Origin: Syntrophus buswellii
GTDB lineage: Bacteria; Desulfobacterota; Syntrophia; Syntrophales; Syntrophaceae
DNA length: 64,000 nt
Reading direction: 5' to 3'
Assembly: GCF_046097065.1 (NCBI RefSeq)
Contig: NZ_CP175563.1
Coordinates: 1 to 64,000, forward strand
This document shows, piece after piece, positions 52,387 to 60,584 of the stretch (the stretch's first letter is position 1; each line of letters starts with the position of its first letter). The translations under genes were made by a program, and so were the position numbers. The notes under the pieces are model-generated. The model was not told the origin of the DNA, searched no databases, and saw only the letters and a program-made list of their open reading frames with translations.

Positions 52387-53092
52387 TGGTCAGGGTCCCC
52401 TTCTCCAGATGCCGGATGATTCCGGCCCTTTCCGCCGCCCGGGGGTCGTGGGTCACCATGATGATGGTCTTGCCGGACTCCTCGTTGAGGCGCTCCATGA
52501 GGTTGAGGATCTCCTCCGCGGAATGGCGGTCCAGATCCCCGGTGGGTTCGTCGGCAACGAGAACCGCCGGATCGGTGATGACGGCCCGGGCGATGGCGAC
52601 CCGCTGCTGCTCCCCTCCCGAAAGCTGGCGGGGGTAGTGATCGCTGCGGTCGGAAAGGTTCACCACCCGCAGGGCCATTTCCACGTGCTCCTGGCGCTCC
52701 TGGCGCGACAGGGATGTCAGGTAGAGGGGGAGCTCGATGTTCTCATAGGCGGTGAGCACGGGGATCAGGTTGTAGAACTGAAAGATGAATCCCACATGGG
52801 TGGCCCGCCAGCGGGCCAGCTCCGCCTCCTCCAGGGCCGATATGTCCAGGCCGCCCACGAGGATCGTCCCGCTGTCCACGGTGTCGATGCCGGCGATGAG
52901 ATTGAGCAGGGTGCTCTTCCCCGAGCCCGAGGGGCCCATGAGGGCCAGAAATTCCCCTTCGGCGATGTCGAAGGAGATGTCCTCCAGCACGGGGACGGGG
53001 CGGCTTCCCCGCCGGTAGGATTTGCTCACGCCCCGGATGGAAACCATGGGCGGGGCGTAAGGGCGATCTTCGTTCCCCATGGCCGGCCTCAC
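52361..53092 (-). CDS. ABC transporter ATP-binding protein, MacB/LolD-like
   Basis: 243 residues. Walker A GPSGSGKS is at 53-60, the Q-loop in FIFQFYNLIPVLTA, the signature LSGGEQQR, Walker B VLVADEPTGDLD and the switch histidine in MVTHDPR. It belongs to the LolD/MacB/FtsE class that drives FtsX-type permeases. It starts with GTG 53092, overlapping the adaptor stop by 4 bases; ATG 53080 is an alternative with GAGG before it. Confidence 0.93.
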   Translation of the reverse strand: MRPAMGNEDRPYAPPMVSIRGVSKSYRRGSRPVPVLEDISFDIAEGEFLALMGPSGSGKSTLLNLIAGIDTVDSGTILVGGLDISALEEAELARWRATHVGFIFQFYNLIPVLTAYENIELPLYLTSLSRQERQEHVEMALRVVNLSDRSDHYPRQLSGGEQQRVAIARAVITDPAVLVADEPTGDLDRHSAEEILNLMERLNEESGKTIIMVTHDPRAAERAGIIRHLEKGTLTNDALPSPL

Positions 53093-54306
53093 TTCTCCCG
53101 GATCTGAATGCGCGAACCGTCCCGCAGGCGGGCTGCGGGGTTGAGGACGACGCGGTCGCCGGGCTTCAGGCCGTCAAGGACCTCGATAAGGTCGCCGAAG
53201 GATTCGCCCGATTTCACCGGGACTTCCCGGACGCGATCACCTTCAATTCTGAAGGCCAGGAGACGTCCGTTCCGCCTGGCCAGGGCGGAGGCGCTCACCG
53301 CCGTGCGCAGGCGCTCTTCGTCCGGACGGGGCGGACGGGAGAGGAAGGCGACCTTGGCGCTCATTTCCGGCAGGATCCGGGGATCGGGATCGAGAAAGCG
53401 GACCTTGACCAGAATGGTCGCCTTGGTGCGGTCGGCGGTGGGAACGATCATGTGGACCTGTCCGCGGAAGCGGGAATCGGGCAGGGCATCGAGCTGAATT
53501 TCACAGGGTTGGCCGGTCTTGACGAGCTCCAGGTTGGATTCGGCGACATCCGCCTCCACCTGCAGGGAGTTCAGATCCGCGATGGTCACGACCGCCGCCT
53601 TGGCGTTGGCCGCCGCGCCCAGGGGCGTGACGATGTCGCCGATGTCGGCGTTTTTCGTCAGAACGACGGCGTCGAAGGGGGCGCGGATGAGGCTGTAATC
53701 CAGGGAAACCGAGGCGGCCCTCAGGGCGGCCTCCCCCGCCGTCTGCGTCGCTTCCGCAGCGGCCACGGAGGCCCTGGCGCTCAGGTAACGGGCCTCGGCC
53801 GAATCGAATTCCGCCCGGGAAATGACGTCCCGCCGCAGAAGTTCCGTCTTTCTCTGGTAATTCTTCGTCGCGTCGTTCAATTCCGCCCGGCTCGAAGCTG
53901 TCCGGGCGCGGGCGGTGCCCAGGTTGGCGGCGGCCTGATCGCGTGCTGCCCGGGCATCATCAGCCTCCAGCCGGGCGATGATCTCGCCGGCCCGGACCCG
54001 GCTTCCCTCCTCCACCGAAAGGGCGACGAGGCGCCCCGTAATCTTGGCGGCCACGGCGGCCTTCCGCTGGGCGACGACGTAACCGCTGGCGTTCAGAAGG
54101 GAAAAGGTCTGGGAGGGATAGATCCGGGAAACGCCGGCGGCATCCACGGAAACGGCGGGAACAAGGCGCCCCGTGACGTAGAGCAGGACAAGGATCGTCA
54201 GCAGCAGGGCCGCGGCGACCCAGTACAGGGGAGCGATCCTTCGTTTTTTTTGCGCCGCCCGGTCGGACTTGTCAATTTTCAGCCGGGTGAGGTCTTCTTG
54301 GGCCAT
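53089..54306 (-). CDS. Periplasmic adaptor (membrane fusion) protein, MacA/HlyD-like
   Basis: 405 residues. A cytoplasmic basic tail (about 1-24) precedes a membrane anchor at about 25-46. The two lipoyl halves (GYVVAQRKAAVAAKITGRLV near 80 and LIRAPFDAVVLTKNADIGDI near 210) enclose an alpha-helical hairpin at about 110-195. Barrel and C-terminal membrane-proximal domains follow. It links the inner-membrane exporter to an outer-membrane channel; no TolC-like gene is in the window. It is the first gene of the four-gene operon. Confidence 0.9.
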   Translation of the reverse strand: MAQEDLTRLKIDKSDRAAQKKRRIAPLYWVAAALLLTILVLLYVTGRLVPAVSVDAAGVSRIYPSQTFSLLNASGYVVAQRKAAVAAKITGRLVALSVEEGSRVRAGEIIARLEADDARAARDQAAANLGTARARTASSRAELNDATKNYQRKTELLRRDVISRAEFDSAEARYLSARASVAAAEATQTAGEAALRAASVSLDYSLIRAPFDAVVLTKNADIGDIVTPLGAAANAKAAVVTIADLNSLQVEADVAESNLELVKTGQPCEIQLDALPDSRFRGQVHMIVPTADRTKATILVKVRFLDPDPRILPEMSAKVAFLSRPPRPDEERLRTAVSASALARRNGRLLAFRIEGDRVREVPVKSGESFGDLIEVLDGLKPGDRVVLNPAARLRDGSRIQIREK

Positions 54307-54611
54307 AGGGGAAATTCTCTCAGCGTAACGACCCGATGGCGGCCGATGTTTTTACGTTCATCGGGTCCTGGATTGGAGGAGCGGATCACCTTTTCCGGGG
54401 GATGATGACGCGAAACCGGACGAGAAGATCCCCGCGGCCGGTGCTGGTGAGGATCGGCATGCCCCTGCCGACCTGAAGAATCTCGTTTTCGTCACACACG
54501 GGCTGACTCCCCCCGACTGCTGATAAGCCTTCTCTCCAGATGGACCTGAAGGATATCGCGTTTTTTTTTGAGACGCAACGACTTCATGGAAATTCACGGG
54601 GTTCTCCCCAG
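54307..54611. other. Intergenic region between groEL terminator and exporter operon
   Basis: Together with the terminator and the DnaJ-like remnant this is a 370-base gap. It must hold the exporter operon promoter, but no clear -35/-10 pair stood out. A T9 run is at 54561-54569. The DnaJ remnant is listed separately. Confidence 0.4.
54386..54493 (-). pseudogene. DnaJ C-terminal remnant
   Basis: A 35-codon frame reads DENEILQVGRGMPILTSTGR and then GDLLVRFRVIIPRKR before TGA. The pattern of an E.L...G.GMP turn followed by GRGDLLVR and a V.P end is the last strand pair of DnaJ/Hsp40 substrate-binding domains. No J-domain, HPD motif or zinc finger is present upstream, so it is a 3' scrap of a former gene, lying downstream of groEL on the same strand. 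Confidence 0.6.
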
Positions 54612-54645
54612 AAAAAAACCTCCCCGCCATGGAGGCGGGGAGGTT
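54612..54645 (-). terminator. Intrinsic terminator of groES-groEL
   Basis: On the minus strand AACCTCCCCGCC pairs perfectly with GGCGGGGAGGTT (54617-54628 and 54634-54645) around a 5-base loop, followed by a T run. It lies 30 bases after the groEL stop. Confidence 0.93.
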
Positions 54646-54675
54646 CTGTAAAAAGGGGTAAAGAAACCTGCTGTG

Positions 54676-56316
54676 TTAGTAATCCATGTCTCCCATGTCG
54701 GGGGGCATCATGCCGCCGGGCATCCCGGAGCCCTTTTTCTGCGGGGCTTCCGCAATCATCGCCTCCGTCGTGAGGAGCAGGGAAGCCACGGAGGCCGCGT
54801 TCTGAAGGGCAAAACGGACCACTTTGGTGGGATCGATGATCCCCGCTTCCATCATGTCCGTGTATTCGCCGGCATCGGCGTTGAACCCGAAGTTGCCGGA
54901 CTGGCCCTTGACCTTCTCCACGACGATGGATCCTTCATAGCCGGCATTCGCCGCGATCTGGCGCATCGGCTCCTCAAGGGCCCGTTTGACGATGGTCAGG
55001 CCGTGCCTTTCGTCTTCATCGGCAAACTCGATGCCTTCCAGGGCCGGCAGGCTGCGCAGCAGGGCGACACCGCCGCCGGGGACGATTCCCTCTTCCACCG
55101 CCGCCCTCGTGGCATGAAGGGCGTCCTCCACGCGGGCCTTTTTCTCCTTCATTTCGATTTCCGTGGCCGCACCGACCTTGATCACGGCGACGCCGCCCAC
55201 GAGCTTGGCCAAGCGCTCCTGGAGCTTTTCCCGGTCGTAATCGGAGGTGGTTTCCTCGATCTGGGTCCGGATCTGCTTGACCCGGCCTTCGATGGCGGCG
55301 TGGCTGCCGGCGCCGTCCACGATGGTGGTGTTGTCCTTGTCGATGTGCAGCCGCTTGCAGGTTCCCAGATCGTTAAGCGTAATGGTTTCCAGCTTGATGC
55401 CCATTTCTTCGGAGACAACCTGCCCGCCGGTGAGAACGGCGATGTCCTCCAGCATGGCCTTTCGGCGGTCGCCGAAGCCCGGCGCCTTGACGGCCGCGCA
55501 CTTGAGGGTTCCCCGGATTTTGTTCACCACGAGCGTCGCCAGGGCTTCTCCTTCCAGGTCTTCGGCCACGATGAGCAGGGGCCTTCCGGAGCGGGCGATC
55601 TGTTCCAGGATGGGAACCAGGTCCTGCATGACGCTGATTTTCTTCTCGTAGAGCAGGATGTAGGGATCCTCGAAGAGGACTTCCATCTTTTCCGGATCCG
55701 TGACGAAATAGGGGGAGACATAACCGCGGTCGAACTGCATCCCTTCCACGGTTTCCAGGGAGGTTTCCATGCTTTTCGCCTCTTCGACGGTAATGACCCC
55801 TTCCTTGCCGACCTTTTCCATGGCCTCGGAGATGATTTCGCCGATGGTGATGTCGCTGTTGGCGGAAATCGTTCCGACCTGGGTGATCTCCTTTTTATCC
55901 CGGATGTCCTTGGAGATCTTCTTCAATTCGCCGATCAAACGCTCCACGCTCTTGTCGATTCCCCGCTTGAGCGACATGGGATTCATGCCGGCGGCGGCCA
56001 TCTTGGAGCCTTCACGGTAAATCGCCTGGGCGAGGATCGTGGCCGTTGTGGTTCCGTCACCGGCCATGTCCGACGTCTTCGATGCCACTTCCTTGACCAT
56101 CTGGGCGCCCATGTTTTCAAATTTGTCTTCCAGCTCGATTTCCTTGGCGACCGTGACCCCGTCCTTGGTGATGGTCGGCGCTCCCCAGGATTTTTCGATC
56201 ACCACGTTCCGCCCCCGGGGGCCCAGGGTGACCTTGACGGCATTGGCCAGGGCATCCACGCCCTTCATGACCTTTTCACGGGCAGTCGTGTCGTATTTGA
56301 TTTCTTTTGCAGCCAT
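54676..56316 (-). CDS. groEL: Chaperonin GroEL
   Basis: 546-residue 60-kDa chaperonin subunit that folds proteins inside a double ring capped by GroES. Hallmarks: the N-terminal GPRGRNVVIEKSWGAPTITK, the ATP-site segment VASKTSDMAGDGTTTATILA with its aspartate, AAVEEGIVPGGGVALLRSLP, and a flexible Gly/Met tail GMPGGMMPPDMGDMDY. Length and ends are complete. It follows groES by 18 bases and ends at its own terminator. Confidence 0.98.
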   Translation of the reverse strand: MAAKEIKYDTTAREKVMKGVDALANAVKVTLGPRGRNVVIEKSWGAPTITKDGVTVAKEIELEDKFENMGAQMVKEVASKTSDMAGDGTTTATILAQAIYREGSKMAAAGMNPMSLKRGIDKSVERLIGELKKISKDIRDKKEITQVGTISANSDITIGEIISEAMEKVGKEGVITVEEAKSMETSLETVEGMQFDRGYVSPYFVTDPEKMEVLFEDPYILLYEKKISVMQDLVPILEQIARSGRPLLIVAEDLEGEALATLVVNKIRGTLKCAAVKAPGFGDRRKAMLEDIAVLTGGQVVSEEMGIKLETITLNDLGTCKRLHIDKDNTTIVDGAGSHAAIEGRVKQIRTQIEETTSDYDREKLQERLAKLVGGVAVIKVGAATEIEMKEKKARVEDALHATRAAVEEGIVPGGGVALLRSLPALEGIEFADEDERHGLTIVKRALEEPMRQIAANAGYEGSIVVEKVKGQSGNFGFNADAGEYTDMMEAGIIDPTKVVRFALQNAASVASLLLTTEAMIAEAPQKKGSGMPGGMMPPDMGDMDY

Positions 56317-56334
56317 TTCGTTTCCCTCCCTTAC

Positions 56335-56622
56335 CTATTCGATTACGCCGAGAATATCGTCTTCCCGCATGATCATGTGTTCGACGCCGTCGATCTTGAC
56401 CTCCGTGCCGGCATAGCGGCTGAAGAGGATCCGGTCCCCTTCCTTCACGTTCAGGGGGATGCGCTTGCCCTCATCGTCCCGCCTTCCCGGACCGGCGGCA
56501 ATGACCTTTCCCTCCTGGGGTTTTTCCTTTGCCGTGTCGGGGATGATGATGCCCCCGGCTGTCTTTTCCTGGTTTTCCGTCCGCAGCACCAGGACGCGAT
56601 CATGTAATGGTACGATCTTCAT
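56335..56622 (-). CDS. groES: Co-chaperonin GroES
   Basis: 95-residue lid of the GroEL cage. The mobile loop region ENQEKTAGGIIIPDTAKEKP and the segments GKVIAAGPGRRDDEG and GDRILFSRYAGTEVKIDG are typical. It begins the groES-groEL operon. The leader holds a strong sigma-70-type promoter; no CIRCE operator was found. Confidence 0.97.
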   Translation of the reverse strand: MKIVPLHDRVLVLRTENQEKTAGGIIIPDTAKEKPQEGKVIAAGPGRRDDEGKRIPLNVKEGDRILFSRYAGTEVKIDGVEHMIMREDDILGVIE

Positions 56623-56668
56623 TTCCTTTCCTCCTTAAACAAACAAGAATATGATTCCCTATCGGATT

Positions 56669-56685
56669 GGCATGCCCGGCATGCC
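56669..56685. repeat. Twin palindrome in the groES leader
   Basis: GGCATGCC occurs twice, separated by one C, at 56669-56685. Each copy is its own reverse complement. It lies between the promoter and the groES start, so it could be an operator or a leader hairpin. It is not a CIRCE element. Confidence 0.45.
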
Positions 56686-56733
56686 TGTTTTTGCTGAGTA
56701 CTGCAGAATTTCCATGCGGCGTAAGCAGGCATT

Positions 56734-56761
56734 AAGATAATCACGGAATGCCTCTTGTCAA
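56734..56761 (-). promoter_or_regulatory. Sigma-70-type promoter of groES-groEL
   Basis: On the minus strand TTGACA (56756-56761) is followed after 16 bases by TATCTT (56734-56739), about 110 bases before groES. I saw no sigma-32 consensus and no CIRCE repeat nearby. Confidence 0.65.
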
Positions 56762-56800
56762 CAAAATGAGGGGAATTTTTTGTGGGGGTATTTTGGGCTG

Positions 56801-56901
56801 CCGGTTCTGCCCCGCGCAGAACGGGGGCAGAACCGGAAATCCTGCTGCTGCGGACTGGCCGGTCAGGCCGGGTGGACGGGATGGCTCAGGGGGCCATCCC
56901 G
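56801..56901 (-). terminator. Two hairpins downstream of the hsp20 operon
   Basis: A 9-bp perfect stem CGGGATGGC/GCCATCCCG (56877-56901) and, further on, a 13-bp perfect stem CCGGTTCTGCCCC/GGGGCAGAACCGG (56801-56836) lie in the 305-base gap between the last hsp20 stop and groES. They probably end the hsp20 transcript; neither has a strong T-run. No gene is seen in the gap. Confidence 0.55.
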
Positions 56902-56927
56902 AAGGCATGCACCGTTTGGTGATGCGG

Positions 56928-57434
56928 TTATTCCGTGGAGATCGGAATTTTCTTGCCCTTGGTCTGGGCCTCCTCCGTTTTGGGGAGCTTGACGGTAAGG
57001 ACCCCGTTTTTGAAGGCGGCCTCCACCTTTTCGAGATTGATTCCCCTGGGAAGGGGGATCACCCGGTGGAAGGAACCGTATGTCCTTTCCAGGCGGTAAT
57101 AGTCCTTCCCCTTGTCTTCCTGTTCCTCCTTCTTCTCGCCTTTGAGCGTTACGGCATCGTCGGAAACCAGGACCTCCACATCCTTCTCGTCAATGCCGGG
57201 GATTTCGGCCGTGATGGTCAGCTCTTCATCGCTTTCCCTTACGTCGATGGAGGGGGTGAAACCGGCATAGCGATCTTCCAGCGCGCCGAAGGGCTCAAGG
57301 TCGAACCCACGGAAGAAATCATCGAAAAGCTGATTCATTTCCCGCTGCAGCGAGTAGAAAGGATGCTCTTCCTCGCGCTTTGCAGGCGTCTCCGTTTTCC
57401 TGCGGAGAGAGGGTAAAAGACTTCTGGTTGCCAT
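56928..57434 (-). CDS. Small heat-shock protein Hsp20 (third of three)
   Basis: 168 residues. The alpha-crystallin domain at about 58-155 starts FTPSIDVRESDEELTITAEI, with PGIDEKDVEV and the closing strand GVLTVKLPKTEE; the C-terminal IXI-type anchor is KIPIS. The N-terminal arm (MNQLFDDFFRGFDLEPFG) is the usual oligomer-forming part. It holds unfolding proteins for refolding. The ATG at 57434 has AAAGGAGG upstream; the longer frame to 57536 overlaps the previous gene. Last gene of the three-gene hsp20 operon. Confidence 0.93.
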   Translation of the reverse strand: MATRSLLPSLRRKTETPAKREEEHPFYSLQREMNQLFDDFFRGFDLEPFGALEDRYAGFTPSIDVRESDEELTITAEIPGIDEKDVEVLVSDDAVTLKGEKKEEQEDKGKDYYRLERTYGSFHRVIPLPRGINLEKVEAAFKNGVLTVKLPKTEEAQTKGKKIPISTE

Positions 57435-57462
57435 GGTTCGTTCCTCCTTTATTGAAAGTATT

Positions 57463-57867
57463 TTATCCTGCCTTGATGGCAATTTTCTTTGCCGCGACAG
57501 GGGCCGCCTTGTGCAGGACGACTCGCAGCACGCCATTTTTCACGGACGCTTCAATCTTTTCCCTGTCCACGTCTTCGGAAAGGGTAAAGGTCCGCTGATA
57601 ATCACCGACTTCATATTCCGCATAGTAGAGGCGTCGCCCCTGGCTTTCCTGCGGATCAACCGTTCCATGAATTTTCAGAACGTTCTTGTCCAGGATGACT
57701 TCGACCGAATTTTCATCAACACCGGGTACGTCTCCAATCAGAACCATTGTTTCCGGAGTTTCGTAAATGTCCACCTTGGGTACGAAAATCCGCGTGTTCC
57801 GTGTCCGTTCCGATTGAGCGGGCTCTTTTGCCGGCTGCTTTTCGTAGTTTTTATATTCCTGATCCAT
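57463..57867 (-). CDS. Small heat-shock protein Hsp20 (second of three)
   Basis: 134 residues with a very short, charged N-terminal arm and an alpha-crystallin domain at about 28-122 (FVPKVDIYETPETMVLIGDV, PGVDENSVEVILDKNVLKIH, NGVLRVVLHKAAP), ending KKIAIKAG with the IXI-type anchor. The reduced arm suggests it forms smaller oligomers or mixes with its neighbours; this is inference. It lies 20 bases after the first and 28 before the third hsp20 gene. Confidence 0.92.
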   Translation of the reverse strand: MDQEYKNYEKQPAKEPAQSERTRNTRIFVPKVDIYETPETMVLIGDVPGVDENSVEVILDKNVLKIHGTVDPQESQGRRLYYAEYEVGDYQRTFTLSEDVDREKIEASVKNGVLRVVLHKAAPVAAKKIAIKAG

Positions 57868-57887
57868 GAGATATCGTCCCTCCTCGG

Positions 57888-58331
57888 CTATTCGGATTTG
57901 ATGGCTATTTTGCGGGGTTTGTCTTCTTCCGCACGGGGCAGATGAATCTGCAGGATTCCCTTTTCATAGTTTGCTTCAACCTTTTGCTGATCCACATTGA
58001 AAGGAAGCTGCAGTCCTCGGCTGAAACGGCCAAATCCCCTTTCCTGGCGATGATAACGGCAGCCTTCCTCCAGGGGCTCCGGTTCCCTGGATCCCTTGAT
58101 ATAGAGAAGATCTCCCTTGGTGGTTATCTCGATCGCACCGGGATCCATTCCGGGAAGCTCCGCCCTGACCAGGACGTCGTCCTCGCTGATCCACACATTG
58201 ATCGGCGGATGCTGCTGGTCGTACTCCTGGGTCAACCCGGAGAAGAATCTGTTCATGTCCTTTTGAAAGCGCGTCATTTCGGGAAACATGTCCAACATCC
58301 GTCCCATTCTCCAAATTCCAGGTCCAAACAT
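57888..58331 (-). CDS. Small heat-shock protein Hsp20 (first of three)
   Basis: 147 residues. The N-terminal arm FPEMTRFQKDMNRFFSGLTQ is typical of class A small heat-shock proteins. The alpha-crystallin domain has PPINVWISEDDVLVRAELPG, then SRGLQLPFNVDQQKVEANYE and the closing GILQIHLPRAEEDKPRKIAI with the IXI-type end. It is the first gene after the promoter at 58529-58556 and a leader of about 190 bases. Confidence 0.93.
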   Translation of the reverse strand: MFGPGIWRMGRMLDMFPEMTRFQKDMNRFFSGLTQEYDQQHPPINVWISEDDVLVRAELPGMDPGAIEITTKGDLLYIKGSREPEPLEEGCRYHRQERGFGRFSRGLQLPFNVDQQKVEANYEKGILQIHLPRAEEDKPRKIAIKSE

Positions 58332-58428
58332 TTCGCCTTCCTCCTTATTTCATTTTATAAAAATCTTATTCTGTTCGGACATCCTCAACAACCATGCGCA
58401 CAACATCTTCCCGATTCGTGGAATTTCC

Positions 58429-58458
58429 CTTTCCCCGGTCCCATCAAACCGGGGAAAG
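58429..58458 (-). promoter_or_regulatory. 11-bp perfect hairpin in the hsp20 leader
   Basis: CTTTCCCCGGT and its complement ACCGGGGAAAG flank an 8-base loop at 58429-58458, between the promoter and the first hsp20 gene, about 100 bases before the ATG. No T run follows. It could stabilise the mRNA or take part in heat control, but it is far from the ribosome site, unlike ROSE-type thermometers. Confidence 0.5.
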
Positions 58459-58528
58459 CATTTTGAAACGCAGAGTGTTCGTTTTCAGCAATGTCCTGAT
58501 ATCGTTCAGATATTTACGTTCCGACACT

Positions 58529-58556
58529 AATATAGTCACCAAATTTCCGTTGTCAA
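58529..58556 (-). promoter_or_regulatory. Strong sigma-70-type promoter of the hsp20 operon
   Basis: On the minus strand TTGACA (58551-58556), a 16-base spacer and TATATT (58529-58534). This lies about 200 bases before the first hsp20 ATG and implies a long leader. The rest of the 422-base gap (58332-58753) contains only this, the leader hairpin and the terminator of the next gene. Confidence 0.75.
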
Positions 58557-58690
58557 GGCAGGGAGGGAACAGGGATTTTCCCTTTTCCCCGGGTAAGCCT
58601 CCAGGATCATATTCCTGGTGCAGCACCGCCTCGGGTGGAGAAAGGCGAATGTCGCCTCGGGGGGTATGAAGGGGAAGTGAAGAGGAAAGC

Positions 58691-58719
58691 GGCACCGTTG
58701 GCCGGAGGGCCACGGTGCC
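58691..58719 (-). terminator. Hairpin after the L,D-transpeptidase gene
   Basis: GGCACCGT plus GGCC pairs with its complement with a single bulged base over a 4-base loop (58691-58719), 35 bases after the gene stop; a pyrimidine-rich run follows on the minus strand. Confidence 0.6.
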
Positions 58720-58753
58720 TGAAAGGCGAAAGGCCGTTGGAGAGCCGTTATTC

Positions 58754-60511
58754 CTAACTGGAGCCCGATGCCTCGGCGCCCGGTCGGAGCTGACGGTTCT
58801 GATTCTGGAACCGTTCGAGTGAAGCCCTGAGCAGTTTGAGGTTTCCCGGAATGTTGTCGATGTTGTACAGATCCGCGCGGAAATTCAGGTTTCCCTCGCG
58901 GTCGATCCAGACTGTTTTATAAACGATGTGGACGGGAACGGCCTTGGGAAGCATCAGGGTCTTGTTCTTTCCTTTCCGGATCTCGGCCTGGAGGCTCCGC
59001 ATCGACCACGGGTTGTTGGGCGAATCTTTCAGCAGGTAGGAGGCGAGATCCACGGGCTTTTCGATGCGGATACAGCCGTGGCTGAAGCTGCGCCGGTTCC
59101 GCGCAAAAAGGCTCCGCGTGGACGTGTCATGGATGTAAATATCCGCTTCATTGGAAAAGACGAACTTGACACGGCCGAGGGGATTGCCCGCTCCCGGTTC
59201 CTGCCTCAGGAAGTAGGGGAAATGATCCTTGGAGTATCTCGACCACTTGACGGATTCCGGGGCAATGGGACGGTTTTGATAATATCCGCCCGCGAAAACC
59301 TTCATGTTCTTTCCCGAGAGATATCCCGGATTCTTCTGGAGCTTGGGAAGATACTCCTCTACCGCGATGCTCCTGGGGACCCGCCAGTAGGGGTTCAGTT
59401 CGATCGACGTAACCCGGCTGCTCAACAGGTTGGTTCGCTTGTCGGTCTTGCCGACGATGGCCCGGATGTTCATCACCACGCTGCCGTTTTCCACCACTTC
59501 GAGATTGAAGGCCGGTATGTTGATCAGAAGATGGCGATCTCCCAGCTCCGAAGGCAGCCAGCGCAGCCGGTCCAGATTGACGGCGACCTGGCAGATGCGG
59601 ACTTCCAGGGGGATATTCAGCTCCCGCAGCGTGGATGAGCCGACGGCACCGTCCTGCTTCAGGCCGTATTGCTTCTGAAACTGGGCAACGGCGGCTTCCA
59701 GCGACCGATCAAACAGATCCTCGGGCGTTTCCTTCAGGGAATCGGGCTTCTCCGAAACCGCCATCAGCCGGGTTTTCAGCAAGGGGACCCGCTTGTCGCG
59801 CATTCCTTTTTTCAGGGTGCGGCCCGCCGGGATGGTCGGCCATCCGCCATTTTCAGCTATATCTATGTAATTATTCAGAATATCATGAAGCTTCTGGTAA
59901 TAATGAAAGCGGGGCGCCAGTTCCTTGAGGGTTCCCTCCAGATCTCCGCTCTCCAGGGCCTTGCTGAGCGTTTTGACGAGGTCCGTATGCCGCGGTTTGT
60001 AGACCCAGCCGGGATACTGCTTTTGATGATTGATCCTGCCGCCGGAGTAATGCGCGGCATAGGAAAAGAAGGCTTCCGTCAGCAGCAGGTCCAGGTCGAT
60101 CAGGAGATCGGGGTTCAGGGGCTGATCCTGCTCCTTGTCCCGGGAAATCGTTTCCATGAGAGATTCGATGCGCTCGATGCCGTAATCCTGGGGGTACAGA
60201 GCTTCCCGGTGGGAGCGTTTCAGGAGGTGGAGCAGCTTCTCCGCCAGCACAGCCGATCCCTCTTCCCCGACCCAGGCCGGCCGGCCCTTCCGCTCCAGAT
60301 AGAGGATTTTCATGAGCCGGGCGGTGTCTTCATCGTTGTAATCAAAATTCAGAAGAGAACGTCCCTTGGCGTTTACGATCCTCTGCAGCAGGCGGTCTGA
60401 AACGGCGTCAGGCGGACTGACGGCGTCCTGCATCCCCGTGGTGATCGACCAGGTCAGGACGACCCCGATCAAAATCAGGAGCTGGATAAGACGGGCTTTT
60501 TTAAACCTCAC
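58754..60511 (-). CDS. L,D-transpeptidase, YcbB/LdtD-like
   Basis: 585 residues. A membrane anchor or signal at about 6-25 puts the enzyme in the periplasm, where it makes 3-3 cross-links in peptidoglycan. A scaffold domain (about 40-215) and a peptidoglycan-binding domain (DRSLEAAVAQFQKQYGLKQD) precede the YkuD catalytic domain. The active-site motif is SHGCIR with H478 and C480, and IHDTSTRSLFARNRR comes just before it. Length and order fit the LdtD/YcbB class. It follows the FHA gene by 73 bases on the same strand, so it may belong to the kinase-phosphatase-FHA transcript. Confidence 0.92.
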   Translation of the reverse strand: MRFKKARLIQLLILIGVVLTWSITTGMQDAVSPPDAVSDRLLQRIVNAKGRSLLNFDYNDEDTARLMKILYLERKGRPAWVGEEGSAVLAEKLLHLLKRSHREALYPQDYGIERIESLMETISRDKEQDQPLNPDLLIDLDLLLTEAFFSYAAHYSGGRINHQKQYPGWVYKPRHTDLVKTLSKALESGDLEGTLKELAPRFHYYQKLHDILNNYIDIAENGGWPTIPAGRTLKKGMRDKRVPLLKTRLMAVSEKPDSLKETPEDLFDRSLEAAVAQFQKQYGLKQDGAVGSSTLRELNIPLEVRICQVAVNLDRLRWLPSELGDRHLLINIPAFNLEVVENGSVVMNIRAIVGKTDKRTNLLSSRVTSIELNPYWRVPRSIAVEEYLPKLQKNPGYLSGKNMKVFAGGYYQNRPIAPESVKWSRYSKDHFPYFLRQEPGAGNPLGRVKFVFSNEADIYIHDTSTRSLFARNRRSFSHGCIRIEKPVDLASYLLKDSPNNPWSMRSLQAEIRKGKNKTLMLPKAVPVHIVYKTVWIDREGNLNFRADLYNIDNIPGNLKLLRASLERFQNQNRQLRPGAEASGSS

Positions 60512-60584
60512 GGATAATCCTTCTTCATACGTTCGTTACGGCCGCGGCTCTTCAGCCGTCTGCGGAACCGGGGACGGCCATCCC

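Noticed and set aside
54673..56607. 644-residue open frame antisense to groEL and groES
   Set aside because: groEL is certain on the minus strand; the antisense frame is a codon-bias shadow.
56623..56760. CIRCE operator (TTAGCACTC-N9-GAGTGCTAA) or sigma-32 promoter before groES
   Set aside because: Neither consensus was found on reading the leader; only a sigma-70-type promoter and the twin GGCATGCC palindrome are present.
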